A stretch of 64,000 nucleotides of DNA, from assembly GCA_937880075.1 (NCBI GenBank), contig CALFLM010000080.1:1-64000 (forward strand), read 5' to 3'. Source of the DNA: an uncultured Romboutsia sp. (GTDB lineage Bacteria; Bacillota; Clostridia; Peptostreptococcales; Peptostreptococcaceae). The position numbers and the translations under genes were made by a program. Positions 26,502 to 36,503 of the stretch are shown here, in pieces (position 1 is the stretch's first letter; the number at the start of each line of letters is the position of its first letter). The notes beneath the pieces were generated by a model. The model searched no databases. It was given only the letters and a program-made list of their open reading frames with translations, and was not told the DNA's origin.

Positions 26502-26819
26502 ATGGAAAATGTAAACTTATATAAAAAAATATCATTAGAAATAATTGAAGCTATAAATAATGACAATGTAGATATATTAAATGAACTTTTTGATAAAAGG
26601 CAGACTATATTAAATCAAGAAAAGGATAAAGAAAAACTAAAAGAAGAATTAATAAAATATGGTATATTAGATATAGATAATAATATTAAAGTTTTGTTAA
26701 GTAATAGTATAGATAAAATTAAGGATGAAATAAAAGAGCATAGGCGTTTTATACATGTTAATAATTCTTATATAAAAAATAATAAAGAAAATTTAAATAT
26801 TTTTAATAAAAAAGTATAA
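26502..26819 (+). CDS. FliT-like small flagellar protein
   Basis: A 105-residue, lysine-rich helical protein between fliD and flagellin. Size, helical build and position match FliT-type chaperones for FliD, but the sequence itself carries no motif I can name. Its stop codon overlaps the candidate TAAA element of the flagellin promoter. Confidence 0.6.
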   Translation: MENVNLYKKISLEIIEAINNDNVDILNELFDKRQTILNQEKDKEKLKEELIKYGILDIDNNIKVLLSNSIDKIKDEIKEHRRFIHVNNSYIKNNKENLNIFNKKV

Positions 26820-26848
26820 AGTTTTTTTGAAAAATGTCGAATTATAAT
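26817..26848 (+). promoter_or_regulatory. Flagellin promoter region with sigma-28-like boxes and a Spo0A-like box
   Basis: TAAA (26817-26820), 15 bases, then GTCGAATT (26836-26843) matches the sigma-28 pattern TAAA-N15-GCCGATAT in spacing and five of eight -10 bases. The same bases contain TGTCGAA (26835-26841), a perfect 0A-box core (TGNCGAA). A TATAAT follows at 26843-26848 without a spaced -35. Sigma-28 is the expected factor for fliC; Spo0A binding would be an extra layer. Confidence 0.55.
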
Positions 26849-26935
26849 ATTGTAAGAAGATACTTGGCCAAGTATTTAGTATATAAAAATAAAATAAAAA
26901 TGACAAGGATGTCGTAAAACTAAGGAGAGTATAAA

Positions 26936-27745
26936 ATGAGAATAAACACTAACTTAAATGGTATGATAGCAACTAACCAAATGGCAAAGAATACTGCATT
27001 AGCAGGAAATTCTATGGAAAAATTATCTACAGGTTTAAGAATAACTAAAGCTGGAGATGACGCTGCAGGATTAGCTGTATCTGAAAAGATGAGAGCTCAA
27101 ATAAGAGGGATGGAGCAAGCTGAAAGAAACGTACAAGATGGTATATCAATGGTTCAAACAGCTGAAGGTGCATTAGAAGAAGCTGGGAATATAGCTCAAA
27201 GAATGAGAGAATTATCAGTTCAAGCAGGTAATGATACATTATCAGATGAAGATAGATCAAAGATATCAGGAGAATTAACAGAACTTCAAGAAGAAATGGC
27301 TAATATAGCTACGGAAACTAAATTCAATGGGAATTCATTATTAGATGCAAATGCTGGAGATTTCACTATACAAGCTGGAGCTAATGGTGAAACTAGAACA
27401 GTTATAATGGAAGATTTATCTAGTGTGGCGAATACTTTATCTCAACTAGATGTAACTGGAAATACCGAAGCTCAAGCTTCTATAAAATCTATAGACAAGG
27501 CATTAGAAAGTATAAACTCAGCTAGAGCTAATTTAGGTGCTATGCAAAATAGATTAGAGTATACAGCAGCTAACTTAACTACGTCTACTGAAAATTTAAC
27601 TGCTGCAGAATCAAGAATAAGAGATGTAGATGTTGCTAAAGAAATGGTTAAGCTATCTAAGTTAAACATATTAAATCAAGCATCACAAGCTATGGTTTCA
27701 CAAGCTAAGCAACAACCTGAAAGTGTAACTCAATTATTAAGATAA
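26936..27745 (+). CDS. fliC: Flagellin
   Basis: Filament subunit. The conserved N-terminal D0/D1 (MRINTNLNGMIATNQMAKN..., with STGLRITKAGDDAAGLAVSE) and C-terminal D1/D0 (AESRIRDVDVAKEMVKLSK...) are joined by a very short middle, giving only 269 residues. The outer D2/D3 domains are therefore missing, as in other clostridial flagellins. Surface Ser/Thr residues in the central segment (about 140-190) are the likely sites for the glycans made by the genes that follow. AAGGAGAG precedes the ATG after an ~90-base leader. Confidence 0.95.
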   Translation: MRINTNLNGMIATNQMAKNTALAGNSMEKLSTGLRITKAGDDAAGLAVSEKMRAQIRGMEQAERNVQDGISMVQTAEGALEEAGNIAQRMRELSVQAGNDTLSDEDRSKISGELTELQEEMANIATETKFNGNSLLDANAGDFTIQAGANGETRTVIMEDLSSVANTLSQLDVTGNTEAQASIKSIDKALESINSARANLGAMQNRLEYTAANLTTSTENLTAAESRIRDVDVAKEMVKLSKLNILNQASQAMVSQAKQQPESVTQLLR

Positions 27746-27765
27746 TTATTAAATTTTAAATTAAG

Positions 27766-27797
27766 GGGTAAAGCAATATGCTTTACTCTTTATTTTT
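27766..27797 (+). terminator. Terminator after flagellin
   Basis: GGGTAAAGCA (27766-27775) pairs with TGCTTTACTC (27779-27788) around a 3-base loop, followed by TTTATTTTT. This lets flagellin be made in large excess over the glycosylation genes. Confidence 0.85.
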
Positions 27798-27826
27798 AAA
27801 TTTAATAACTACAAAGGAGAATTCAA

Positions 27827-30064
27827 ATGTTATTAAGTATAGTGATGATGGTAAAAAATGAAGAAAAATATTTAGATAAAACATTATCTTCATTACAGGG
27901 GTTAATGAATGATATAGATAGTGAGTTAATAATATTAGATACTGGATCGACTGATAAGACAGTAGACATAGCTAGAAAATATACAGAAAAAGTATATTTT
28001 TCAAAGTGGAACAATAATTTTTCAGATATGAGAAATATATCTATAAGTTATGCAAGTGGTGAATGGATTTTAATATTAGATGCAGATGAAGAATTAATAA
28101 ATTATGAAAAATTGAAGATTTTTTTTGAATCTGACATACGTCACAAATATAATTCTGCATCTATAAAATTGAAAAATATTTTTAATGAAGATGGGGAGTT
28201 GTACAATTTAGCATCTATATTGAGATTATTTAGAAATGAAAATGATTTTAAATTTACAGGTTCGATACATGAGCAACCAAAATATAAAGCGCCTATATAC
28301 AATGATATAGCTTCCTTTATACATTATGGATATATGTTTAAAGATGAGTCTATTCGTCAATTAAAAATAAAGAGAAATGAAGAAATATTACTAAATCAAA
28401 TAGATAAAACACCAAATGATGCATACACAAACTATCAGCTTGGAAAGAATTATTTAATATCATATAAAAAACATGATGCGATTTACTATATAGAAAAAGC
28501 ATATTCTTTATATAAGAAACGAGGAATAATTCCAACATATGTAATTTCAGATTTGATTAAATTATATATAGATACTAATAGTTTTATTAAGTCTGAGAAA
28601 CTTTGCTTAAATTATATAAAGAATGATAATAATAATGTAGATATATATTATTATTTAGGAGAAAGTCAAAGGAAAAATGGAAAGTATAAAGAGAGTATTA
28701 AAAGTTATGAAAAGTATTTATATCTTTTAGAAAATTATGATATATCTACACAGTCAAGAAACATAGATTGTAATTGTGATACAATGTCATATAAAAATAG
28801 ATGTGAGATTATAATAATTGGACTTTATTATAATTTAGAAAATTATGAAGAAGTTATAAAAAGAGTGGGCAAATTAAGCATTAAAGATATAAAAAGCATT
28901 TACTATATAATAATTTCTAGTTTATATAAATTAAATAAAACTCATGAAATAAAGAAATTATATAATGCAATCTCAGAAAATAAAATCGAAAGAAGCAAAT
29001 TTTTTAATGAATTAGAGAAATTAGCAAGAGAATCTAGAGATGAATATAAAGAAAAACTATATGAAATGTTTTCTAATATAGATGATAACTACGGTATATT
29101 AAATAAAATAAGAGTAAATGGCAAGTTGGATGTTAAAAAGTGTAATGATATATTAAAAAATGAAAGTAATATGTTCTATGGAGATATAATACACTATGCT
29201 TTTAAGCAAAACATTTTACTTGAAAATATACTAAGAGATGTAAGTTATACAAAACTTGAAGTTTATATAAGTTATTTGATAACAACTAAAAAAGAGAGCA
29301 AAATATATTTTTACGATTATCTGAATGATTCAACAAATACATTAGATTTAGAAAAAATTAAGATTTATACTTGTTTATCTAAATCATTACTTTGTTACGG
29401 TAATTTGGATAGCAAGAGATATAAAAATACATTTTTAATGTATATTTTATATAGTTATAATTATTTAAAAAATATATACAACCAAAATATTAATGATGAA
29501 GAATTATACAAATTATTGACAAATAAAGAAGATATATTTGTTATAGACATAATGAATGCTCAGAGATTAAAAAGCAAAGATAGTTTAGAATATATAAAAA
29601 GAATGAGACAAGTAATATTAAATAATCCACAGTATAAACAAGGAATAGAAATATTAATCAATAGTCTAACAGAGGATATAAAATCAAATAATGAATTAGA
29701 TAACTTAAAAAAAGAATATAAGCGTATTATAGAAGAAAGTTTAAATCAAGGTAATATAGAGAACAGTATGAAAATGATAACTGAATATGAGTCAATATTT
29801 AAAGATGATTTATTACTAAACTTTAGGGCAATTGTAAGCATTTATAAGTCTGAATTTGAGAAAGCAGATTATTATTTAAAGCAAGCTTATATCCGTGATA
29901 GTAATGATTATAACGTTATTTTTAATATAGCTTATGTAAAAGAATTATTAGGAGAAAATAAAGAAGCAGGGAGATTTTATTCTTTATTATTAAATAGTGA
30001 TAATTCAGAAATAAAGATAGAAGCAAAAAATAGATTGTCTGAAATAAAAAGTAAAGAATTATAG
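27827..30064 (+). CDS. Family 2 glycosyltransferase with TPR-like repeats
   Basis: Probable flagellin O-glycosyltransferase. The N-terminal GT-A domain (about residues 1-220) begins SIVMMVKNEEKYLDKTLSSL and has the metal-binding LDADEE (D85, D87) and a later SIHEQ motif of this branch. The rest, to residue 745, is a helical-repeat region with TPR-like units (NYQLGKNYLISYKKHDAI; YYYLGESQRKNGKYKESI). The gene directly after flagellin in C. difficile encodes a comparable GT2-TPR enzyme that adds the first sugar to flagellin. AAAGGAG is 7 bases before the ATG. The family is secure; the sugar donor is unknown. Confidence 0.85.
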   Translation: MLLSIVMMVKNEEKYLDKTLSSLQGLMNDIDSELIILDTGSTDKTVDIARKYTEKVYFSKWNNNFSDMRNISISYASGEWILILDADEELINYEKLKIFFESDIRHKYNSASIKLKNIFNEDGELYNLASILRLFRNENDFKFTGSIHEQPKYKAPIYNDIASFIHYGYMFKDESIRQLKIKRNEEILLNQIDKTPNDAYTNYQLGKNYLISYKKHDAIYYIEKAYSLYKKRGIIPTYVISDLIKLYIDTNSFIKSEKLCLNYIKNDNNNVDIYYYLGESQRKNGKYKESIKSYEKYLYLLENYDISTQSRNIDCNCDTMSYKNRCEIIIIGLYYNLENYEEVIKRVGKLSIKDIKSIYYIIISSLYKLNKTHEIKKLYNAISENKIERSKFFNELEKLARESRDEYKEKLYEMFSNIDDNYGILNKIRVNGKLDVKKCNDILKNESNMFYGDIIHYAFKQNILLENILRDVSYTKLEVYISYLITTKKESKIYFYDYLNDSTNTLDLEKIKIYTCLSKSLLCYGNLDSKRYKNTFLMYILYSYNYLKNIYNQNINDEELYKLLTNKEDIFVIDIMNAQRLKSKDSLEYIKRMRQVILNNPQYKQGIEILINSLTEDIKSNNELDNLKKEYKRIIEESLNQGNIENSMKMITEYESIFKDDLLLNFRAIVSIYKSEFEKADYYLKQAYIRDSNDYNVIFNIAYVKELLGENKEAGRFYSLLLNSDNSEIKIEAKNRLSEIKSKEL

Positions 30065-30101
30065 CATATAGAGCTGAGTTTTAACAAAAGGAGATAAACA
30101 C

Positions 30102-30878
30102 ATGAAAGTTGTAATACTTGCAGGAGGTTATGGAACTAGGATATCAGAAGAATCACATTTAAAACCTAAGCCTATGATTGAAATTGGTGGTAATCCTATA
30201 TTATGGCACATAATGAAAATATATTCATATTATGGGTTTAATGATTTTATAGTATGCTGTGGATATAAAGGATATGCAATAAAAGAATACTTTGCTAATT
30301 ATTATCTTCATAGATCAGATATAACATTTGATTTTACAAAAAATAATGAAATGACGATACATTCTAATATTGTTGAGCCTTGGAAGGTAACACTTGTTGA
30401 CACTGGACTTGATACTATGACTGGTGGTAGATTAAAAAGAATTCAGAAATATATTGGTAATGAAGCATTTATGATGACATATGGAGATGGAGTATCTGAT
30501 GTTAATATAAATGAACTGCTAGCATTTCATAAAGAAAATAATAAAATAGGAACAATAACAGCAATACAACCAGAAGGAAGATTTGGAATATTAAATATAG
30601 GCAGTGATAATTCTAGTATAGAATCATTTAAAGAGAAGCACAAACAAGATAGTGGTTGGATTAATGGTGGATATATGATATTAGAGCCTGAAATATTTAA
30701 CTATATAGATGGTGACGAAACAATACTAGAGAAAGATACGTTAGAAATTTTAGCAAATAAAAATCAATTAAATGCATATAAACATGATGGTTTTTGGCAA
30801 TGCATGGATACACAAAGGGATAAACTATTATTGGAAAGCTTATGGGAAAATAATAAAGCTAAATGGAAGGTATGGTAA
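30102..30878 (+). CDS. rfbF: Glucose-1-phosphate cytidylyltransferase
   Basis: Makes CDP-glucose from CTP and glucose-1-phosphate, the entry step to CDP-dideoxy sugars. The nucleotidyl-transferase start LAGGYGTRISEESHLKPKPM carries the nucleotide-binding glycines and the KPKPM segment; MTYGDGVSDVN holds a metal-binding aspartate. The 258 residues match RfbF/DdhA length closely. It overlaps nothing, and rfbG starts two bases after its stop codon, so the pair is coupled. Confidence 0.95.
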   Translation: MKVVILAGGYGTRISEESHLKPKPMIEIGGNPILWHIMKIYSYYGFNDFIVCCGYKGYAIKEYFANYYLHRSDITFDFTKNNEMTIHSNIVEPWKVTLVDTGLDTMTGGRLKRIQKYIGNEAFMMTYGDGVSDVNINELLAFHKENNKIGTITAIQPEGRFGILNIGSDNSSIESFKEKHKQDSGWINGGYMILEPEIFNYIDGDETILEKDTLEILANKNQLNAYKHDGFWQCMDTQRDKLLLESLWENNKAKWKVW

Positions 30879-30880
30879 TT

Positions 30881-31927
30881 ATGCTTGAATTTTATAAAAA
30901 TAAAAAAGTTTTAGTTACTGGTCATACAGGATTTAAAGGAAGTTGGCTTTGTAAGATATTATCAATAGCAGGAGCTAATGTAATAGGTGTTTCATTAGAG
31001 CCAGAAAATGATATATCATTATATAATATATTAAAACTTGACAATGAAATTAAATCAGTAATATTAGATATAAGAAATTTAGAAGAATTAAGAAAAATAT
31101 TTATAGAAAATGAGCCAGAGATAGTATTTCATCTTGCAGCTCAACCATTAGTTAGGGAGTCATATGAAAACCCAGTGTATACATATGAGACAAATGTAAT
31201 GGGAACTGTAAATTTACTTGAATGTATAAGAAACTGTAAAAGTGTAAAATCTGTTTTAAATATAACTACAGATAAAGTCTACAATAATAAAGAGTGGGAC
31301 TGGCCATATCGTGAAATTGATGAGCTAAATGGATTTGATCCATATTCAAATTCTAAATCTTGTTCAGAATTTGTAACAAGTTCATATAAAAGAGCTTTTT
31401 TTGATAATAATAGAGAAATATCAATATCCACAGCTAGAGCGGGAAATGTAATCGGTGGAGGAGATTTTGCAAAAGATAGAATATTACCTGACTGTATTAA
31501 GGCAGCTATAAATGGTGAGGAGATTATAGTTAGAAATCCAAATTCTATTAGACCTTATCAACATGTATTTGAGGCATTATCAGCTTATTTGATGATTGTT
31601 CAAAAACAATACAATGATAAATCATTTGAGGGTAGTTATAATATTGGTCCAGATGAATATGGATGTGTAAAAACAAGAGATATAGTTGATTTATTTTGCC
31701 AGTTATGGGGAAAGATAAACTGGAAATATAAAAATAAAGATAATAATTTTCATGAAAGTAATATTTTAAAACTAGACTGTTCTAAAATTAAAAATACAAT
31801 AGGGTGGAAACCAAAATTAACTATAGATGAAGCGATAAAATTAACAGTTGATTGGAGCAAGGGATATTATTCAAAAGGTAATATAAATGAAATTTCAATA
31901 AAACAAATAACAAAATATTTTATTTAA
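30881..31927 (+). CDS. rfbG: CDP-glucose 4,6-dehydratase
   Basis: Converts CDP-glucose to CDP-4-keto-6-deoxyglucose. This extended short-chain dehydrogenase has the NAD-binding VTGHTGFKGSWL (around residue 13), LNITTDKVYNN and the catalytic Y155-x3-K159 (DPYSNSKS). The 348 residues are typical of RfbG/DdhB. I take the ATG at 30881 because TGGAAGG lies 10 bases upstream; earlier in-frame ATGs would sit on or before that site and overlap rfbF. It acts with RfbF before it and RfbH, encoded at 44718. Confidence 0.95.
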   Translation: MLEFYKNKKVLVTGHTGFKGSWLCKILSIAGANVIGVSLEPENDISLYNILKLDNEIKSVILDIRNLEELRKIFIENEPEIVFHLAAQPLVRESYENPVYTYETNVMGTVNLLECIRNCKSVKSVLNITTDKVYNNKEWDWPYREIDELNGFDPYSNSKSCSEFVTSSYKRAFFDNNREISISTARAGNVIGGGDFAKDRILPDCIKAAINGEEIIVRNPNSIRPYQHVFEALSAYLMIVQKQYNDKSFEGSYNIGPDEYGCVKTRDIVDLFCQLWGKINWKYKNKDNNFHESNILKLDCSKIKNTIGWKPKLTIDEAIKLTVDWSKGYYSKGNINEISIKQITKYFI

Positions 31928-32005
31928 TATCCAGACAAAGAGATTTAAGATATATGAATAATAATTTAAAACTATAAGATTTGTAGATTAAGAGAGGAGA
32001 TAACT

Positions 32006-33778
32006 ATGAAAAAAACTGTAGCTGAATATATAGCTGAATTTTTAGTTGATAAAAATATAAAAAATGTATTTACTGTAGTTGGTGGAGGTGCAATGTATCT
32101 AAATGATGCATTTGGAAGTCATAAAGATATTAATTGTATATATAATCATCATGAACAAGCCTCTGCAATGGCAGCAGAAGGTTATGCTCGTATTAATGAT
32201 AAACCAGCAGTAGTTTGTGTAACATCAGGTCCAGGCGGAACAAATGCAATGACAGGGGTACTAGGTGCATATCAAGATAATATACCGATGATAGTTATAT
32301 CAGGGCAAGTAAGATATGAAACTACGGTAGAAAGCACAGGTTTAAAGTTAAGACAATTTGGTGAGCAAGAATACACCATAATAGAATCAGTAAAACCTAT
32401 GACTAAATATTCATGTATGATAAAAAATCCTAATGAAATAAAATATCAATTGGAAAAAGCAGTACATATCTCAAATACAGGTAGGAAAGGTCCTGTGTGG
32501 TTAGATATTCCACTAGATATACAAAGTTCAATTATTGAAGTTAATGATTTATATGGATACACAGTTGAAGAAGAAGCAAAATCTTATATAAAGAATATTA
32601 AAACTATAAGTGAAGAAATAAATAAAGCAAAAAGGCCTGTAATTTTAGCTGGATCAGCTATAAGATCTTCAGGTATAAGGAATGAGTTTTTAGAATTAGT
32701 TAATAAATTAAATATACCAGTAATATCAGCTACTTCAGTATCTGATATAATGGAAAATAAAAATAAATTATATTTTGGAAATTTTGGTGTATTTGGAGGA
32801 AGAGCTGGTAATTTTATTGTTCAAAATGCAGATCTTGTAATTGGATTTGGTTGTAGGATGGCATTTAAACATATTGGATTTAATTATAAAGAATTTTCTA
32901 AGCACTCGAAAAAAATAATTATAGATATTGAAGAAAATGAACTATTAAAGAAAACTATAGATATTGATATACCTATATGTGCAGATATATCTAAGCTAAT
33001 AAAAGAATTTAATAATTATGATATACATATTCCTGAAAAAAAAGAATGGATGAATTATTGTAAAAATTTAAAAGAAATACTTACTATATATCAAGATAAA
33101 TTTGAAAGTAGCCTAGATGTTAATCCATATTACTTTATGAATAAATTTAATGAAAAAATAAGTAATGATAGTATAACTATAGTTGGAAATAGTGGTGCAA
33201 GTGTATGTGCATTACAAATGGGAATTCAGAATAAAAATCAAAGGCTATTTGGAAATGTAAATTGCGGAAGTATGGGATATGACTTACCTGCTTCAATTGG
33301 TGCAAGTGTAGCATCTAAAAAAGATGTATTTTGCATAACTGGAGATGGAAGTATACAAATGAATATTCAAGAACTTCAGACCATTAAACATAATAAGCTA
33401 CCAATAAAAATAGTTATTTTTAATAATGGTGGATATCAGTCTATAGTAAATACACAGAATAACTTTTTTAATGGTAAGGAATATGGGTGCACTAATAAAT
33501 CAGGTATAAGTATGCCAAGTTTTAAGAAGTTAGCAGATGCATATGATTTTCCTTATGTTTTAATAAAATCACACAGTGAAATTGATTCTAAATTAGATGA
33601 ATTTATTAATATAGATGGATTTGCTATTTGTGAAGTAATTCAAAGTAAAGAACAGCTTATAGAGCCAAGGGTTAGAAGTAAGCACAATAGTGATGGTAGT
33701 ATATATTCTCCACCTATAGATGATTTGTATCCATTTTTAGATGAAGATGAATATAAAAAGTATTCATTTAGTAATTAG
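32006..33778 (+). CDS. ThDP-dependent enzyme, YerE-like (acetolactate synthase family)
   Basis: Thiamine-diphosphate enzyme with the full three-domain layout. The Pyr domain has the activating Glu50 in NHHEQASAMAAEGYA, a central FAD/DHS-like domain spans about residues 190-330, and the PP domain has GDG (446-448) and NN (473-474) 27 residues apart. In sugar clusters with CDP-dideoxy genes, such enzymes (YerE of Yersinia) attach an acetyl unit from pyruvate to C4 of CDP-4-keto-3,6-dideoxyglucose. RfbF, RfbG and RfbH in the same island fit that role. Branched-chain amino-acid synthesis is unlikely, since no ilvN or ilvC neighbour exists. The sugar assignment is inference from context. Confidence 0.75.
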   Translation: MKKTVAEYIAEFLVDKNIKNVFTVVGGGAMYLNDAFGSHKDINCIYNHHEQASAMAAEGYARINDKPAVVCVTSGPGGTNAMTGVLGAYQDNIPMIVISGQVRYETTVESTGLKLRQFGEQEYTIIESVKPMTKYSCMIKNPNEIKYQLEKAVHISNTGRKGPVWLDIPLDIQSSIIEVNDLYGYTVEEEAKSYIKNIKTISEEINKAKRPVILAGSAIRSSGIRNEFLELVNKLNIPVISATSVSDIMENKNKLYFGNFGVFGGRAGNFIVQNADLVIGFGCRMAFKHIGFNYKEFSKHSKKIIIDIEENELLKKTIDIDIPICADISKLIKEFNNYDIHIPEKKEWMNYCKNLKEILTIYQDKFESSLDVNPYYFMNKFNEKISNDSITIVGNSGASVCALQMGIQNKNQRLFGNVNCGSMGYDLPASIGASVASKKDVFCITGDGSIQMNIQELQTIKHNKLPIKIVIFNNGGYQSIVNTQNNFFNGKEYGCTNKSGISMPSFKKLADAYDFPYVLIKSHSEIDSKLDEFINIDGFAICEVIQSKEQLIEPRVRSKHNSDGSIYSPPIDDLYPFLDEDEYKKYSFSN

Positions 33779-33865
33779 GGTATAATAGTTATCGATATAA
33801 TGTGAACATTTTTTAGTACGTTGTTTAAATTTTAATTAGATGAATAAGGAGAATTGTATTTATTT

Positions 33866-34747
33866 ATGAAAAAAATACTTTTGATTGGATCAAGCGGTTT
33901 TATTGGTAGAAATATTGAAGAATATCTGGAGAGGAAAGGATATATACTCGATTCTCCAAAAACTAAAGATTTAGATGCTACAGATGAAAATAAAGTTAAA
34001 GCATTTTTGAAAAATACATATTATGATGTAATAATACATTCGGCTACTGATAATTCATCTGCAAAGACTTATAAGGATAGTTCTAAATCATTTTACAATA
34101 GTTTAAAGATGTTTTATTCTTTTGAAAAAAATAAAGATTTATTTGGAAAGATGATTTATTTTGGGTCTGGTGCAGAATATGATAAATCAAGTGATATAAA
34201 AAATGTTATTGAAGAAGATTTTGGGAAAAGTATACCAATAGATGAATATGGATTTGCTAAATATATTATAGCTAAGCAAATAGAAAATAGTAGTAATATA
34301 TATAATTTAAGATTATTTGGTGTATTTGGAAAGTATGAAAATTGGAAAAGTAAGTTTATATCTAATATATGTTGTAAAGTTTCAAAAAATATACCAATTT
34401 CAATAAGACAAAATGTATACTTTGACTATTTATGGATTGATGATTTGTGCAAAATTGTTGAATGGTTTATAAATAATGATCCTAAATTTAATACATACAA
34501 TGTTACAACAGGCAATAATATAGATTTATTAACTATAGCTAAGATTGTTAATATGTATAATGATAATAAATTTCCTATATATGTATGTAAAGAAGGACTA
34601 GCTAATGAATATACATCAAACAACGATAGATTATTAAATGAGATAGGTTCATTTGAATTTACGTCAATTGAAGAAAGTACTAAAATATTATTTGAATATT
34701 ATAGAGATAACGGAAAAGAAATCGATATATATTCATTGTTATACTGA
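33866..34747 (+). CDS. NAD(P)-dependent sugar reductase/epimerase, possible YerF role
   Basis: Extended short-chain dehydrogenase of 293 residues with the dinucleotide motif GSSGFIG (8-14) and catalytic Y128-x3-K132. It follows the ThDP enzyme by 87 bases. In the yersiniose pathway a reductase of this type (YerF) reduces the keto group of the attached two-carbon branch. Alternatively it could reduce C4, as in paratose or abequose synthesis. I choose the ATG at 33866, where the Rossmann fold begins; a TTG at 33854 is only 2 bases from AAGGAG. The fold is certain; the exact substrate is not. Confidence 0.75.
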   Translation: MKKILLIGSSGFIGRNIEEYLERKGYILDSPKTKDLDATDENKVKAFLKNTYYDVIIHSATDNSSAKTYKDSSKSFYNSLKMFYSFEKNKDLFGKMIYFGSGAEYDKSSDIKNVIEEDFGKSIPIDEYGFAKYIIAKQIENSSNIYNLRLFGVFGKYENWKSKFISNICCKVSKNIPISIRQNVYFDYLWIDDLCKIVEWFINNDPKFNTYNVTTGNNIDLLTIAKIVNMYNDNKFPIYVCKEGLANEYTSNNDRLLNEIGSFEFTSIEESTKILFEYYRDNGKEIDIYSLLY

Positions 34748-34756
34748 TTGAGTAGA

Positions 34757-34866
34757 AAGTAAAACACAACTTTGAAGTTTTAGATTTTAAAGAGAATGAA
34801 GAAATATCAGGCTTGATAGAATATTGTTTGAACTTAGAGAATTTTAAATGCAATGTATATATTTGA
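34757..34866 (+). pseudogene. Possible short gene remnant
   Basis: A reading frame starting at about 34757 reads VKHNFEVLDFKENEEISGLI and continues for about 36 codons to a stop near 34866. It has no start codon or ribosome site and is out of frame with the preceding gene. Its composition looks protein-like rather than random AT sequence. It may be the tail of a gene lost from the island. Support is weak. Confidence 0.25.
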
Positions 34867-34997
34867 TTTACTAGATTACTATCTAATAAAATATAATAAT
34901 ATAAAAACTAATTATATAAAATTTTTATAACTACATATGCTAGGTAATAATTAAATACCTAACTTTACATTAAGTATTACTAAGGAGAAATTGAATA

Positions 34998-36503
34998 ATG
35001 ATTGGATTTACAACGATTGATATGATAGTACTAATTGTATATTTATTATTAGTATTATCAGTAGGAGTATTTTTTTCAAAGAATGAAATGAAAGGAAAGG
35101 AATATTTCAAAGGAGATGGTACTATACCATGGTGGGTTACATCAGTTTCAATATTTGCGACTTTGCTTAGCCCAATATCTTTTTTATCTATAGTAGGGAA
35201 TTCATTCAATGGAACTTGGTTATTATGGTTTGCTCAATTAGGAATATTTATAGCAGTGCCAATAACAGTAAGGTTTTTCTTGCCTATATATAGTAGATTA
35301 AATATAGATACTGCATACCATTATTTAGAACTTAGATATAATGATAAAGGACTTAGAATATTAGGTGCATTTATGTTTATAATATACCAAATAGGACGTA
35401 TGTCTATTATCATGTATTTACCATCAGTAGTATTGTCAGAACTTATAGGAATCAATGCTAATTTACTAATAATTATTATGGGAATAATTGCAATTATATA
35501 CTCGTATAAAGGAGGTATAAAATCAGTACTATGGACTGATTTTATACAAGGTGTGGTATTAATACTAGGAGTAGCATTTACGTTAGTATTCTTATTGTAC
35601 TCTATAGATGGTGGTATAGTTGAGGTATTTAATACTCTAATAAATGATAAATTTTTGGCTAAAAATGAAACTATAATTGATTTAAATATATTAAATAGCA
35701 GTGTATTTATAATATTAGTTGGATCAGGAATAAATACATTTTCATCATATATATCAAGTCAGGATATAGTACAAAGATTTACTACAACAACGGATTTAAA
35801 TACATTAAATAAAATGACATATGGAAATGCAATATTATCAATAGGTACAGCTACATTATTATATCTAATAGGAACTTTGTTATTTATATTTTATAAACAA
35901 AATCCAGAGTTACTACAATCTACAAAACAAGATCAAATATTTGCTTCATATATAGTATATCAATTGCCAATTGGCATATCTGGTGTTGTTTTAGCTGCAA
36001 TATATGCAGCAGCACAATCAACATTATCTACAGGATTAAACTCAGTTGCAACCAGTTGGACATTGGATATACAAAATATTGTAGCTAAAAAAATAGCTTT
36101 AGAAAAGCAAACTAAGATAGCAAAGTTTGTTTCATTATTTGTTGGTATTATAGCTATATTGGTATCTATAGTAATGGCTAATGGAGAAATAAAATCAGCA
36201 TATGAGTGGTTTAATGGGTTTATGGGATTAGTTTTAGGTGTTATAGCGGGTATATTTGTATTAGGTGCATTTACTAAAAAAGCTACGAATATAGGTGCAT
36301 ACTTGGGTTTTTTCATATCAGCATTAGTTGTTATAAATTTAAAGTATAATCATCCAGAAGTTACATCTTGGTCTTACTCTATAATAACAATAGCAATTTC
36401 TTGTTTGGTTGGATATTTTGTAAGTATTATTCATAGAAAACTATGTAATACAATGTTAATTGAAGAGGTTACTATTTATCATTCAGATAATATTCAAAAA
36501 TAA
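34998..36503 (+). CDS. Sodium:solute symporter (SSS family)
   Basis: Integral membrane transporter of 501 residues with about 13 predicted helices. N-terminal features of the SSS family are visible: a YLLLVLSVGVFFSKNE first helix, GDGTIPWWVTSVSIFATLLSP, and the SYKGGIKSVLWTDFIQG signature in helices 5-6. Relatives import sugars, sialic acid, amino acids or vitamins with sodium. Its place inside a glycan island suggests uptake of a monosaccharide or modifier used there, though it could be passenger DNA. AAGGAG lies 10 bases before the ATG. Substrate unknown. Confidence 0.85.
   Translation: MIGFTTIDMIVLIVYLLLVLSVGVFFSKNEMKGKEYFKGDGTIPWWVTSVSIFATLLSPISFLSIVGNSFNGTWLLWFAQLGIFIAVPITVRFFLPIYSRLNIDTAYHYLELRYNDKGLRILGAFMFIIYQIGRMSIIMYLPSVVLSELIGINANLLIIIMGIIAIIYSYKGGIKSVLWTDFIQGVVLILGVAFTLVFLLYSIDGGIVEVFNTLINDKFLAKNETIIDLNILNSSVFIILVGSGINTFSSYISSQDIVQRFTTTTDLNTLNKMTYGNAILSIGTATLLYLIGTLLFIFYKQNPELLQSTKQDQIFASYIVYQLPIGISGVVLAAIYAAAQSTLSTGLNSVATSWTLDIQNIVAKKIALEKQTKIAKFVSLFVGIIAILVSIVMANGEIKSAYEWFNGFMGLVLGVIAGIFVLGAFTKKATNIGAYLGFFISALVVINLKYNHPEVTSWSYSIITIAISCLVGYFVSIIHRKLCNTMLIEEVTIYHSDNIQK

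Noticed and set aside
32006..33778. Acetolactate synthase for branched-chain amino acids
   Set aside because: There is no ilvN, ilvC or leu gene nearby, and the gene sits between CDP-sugar genes; the YerE-like reading fits the context better.
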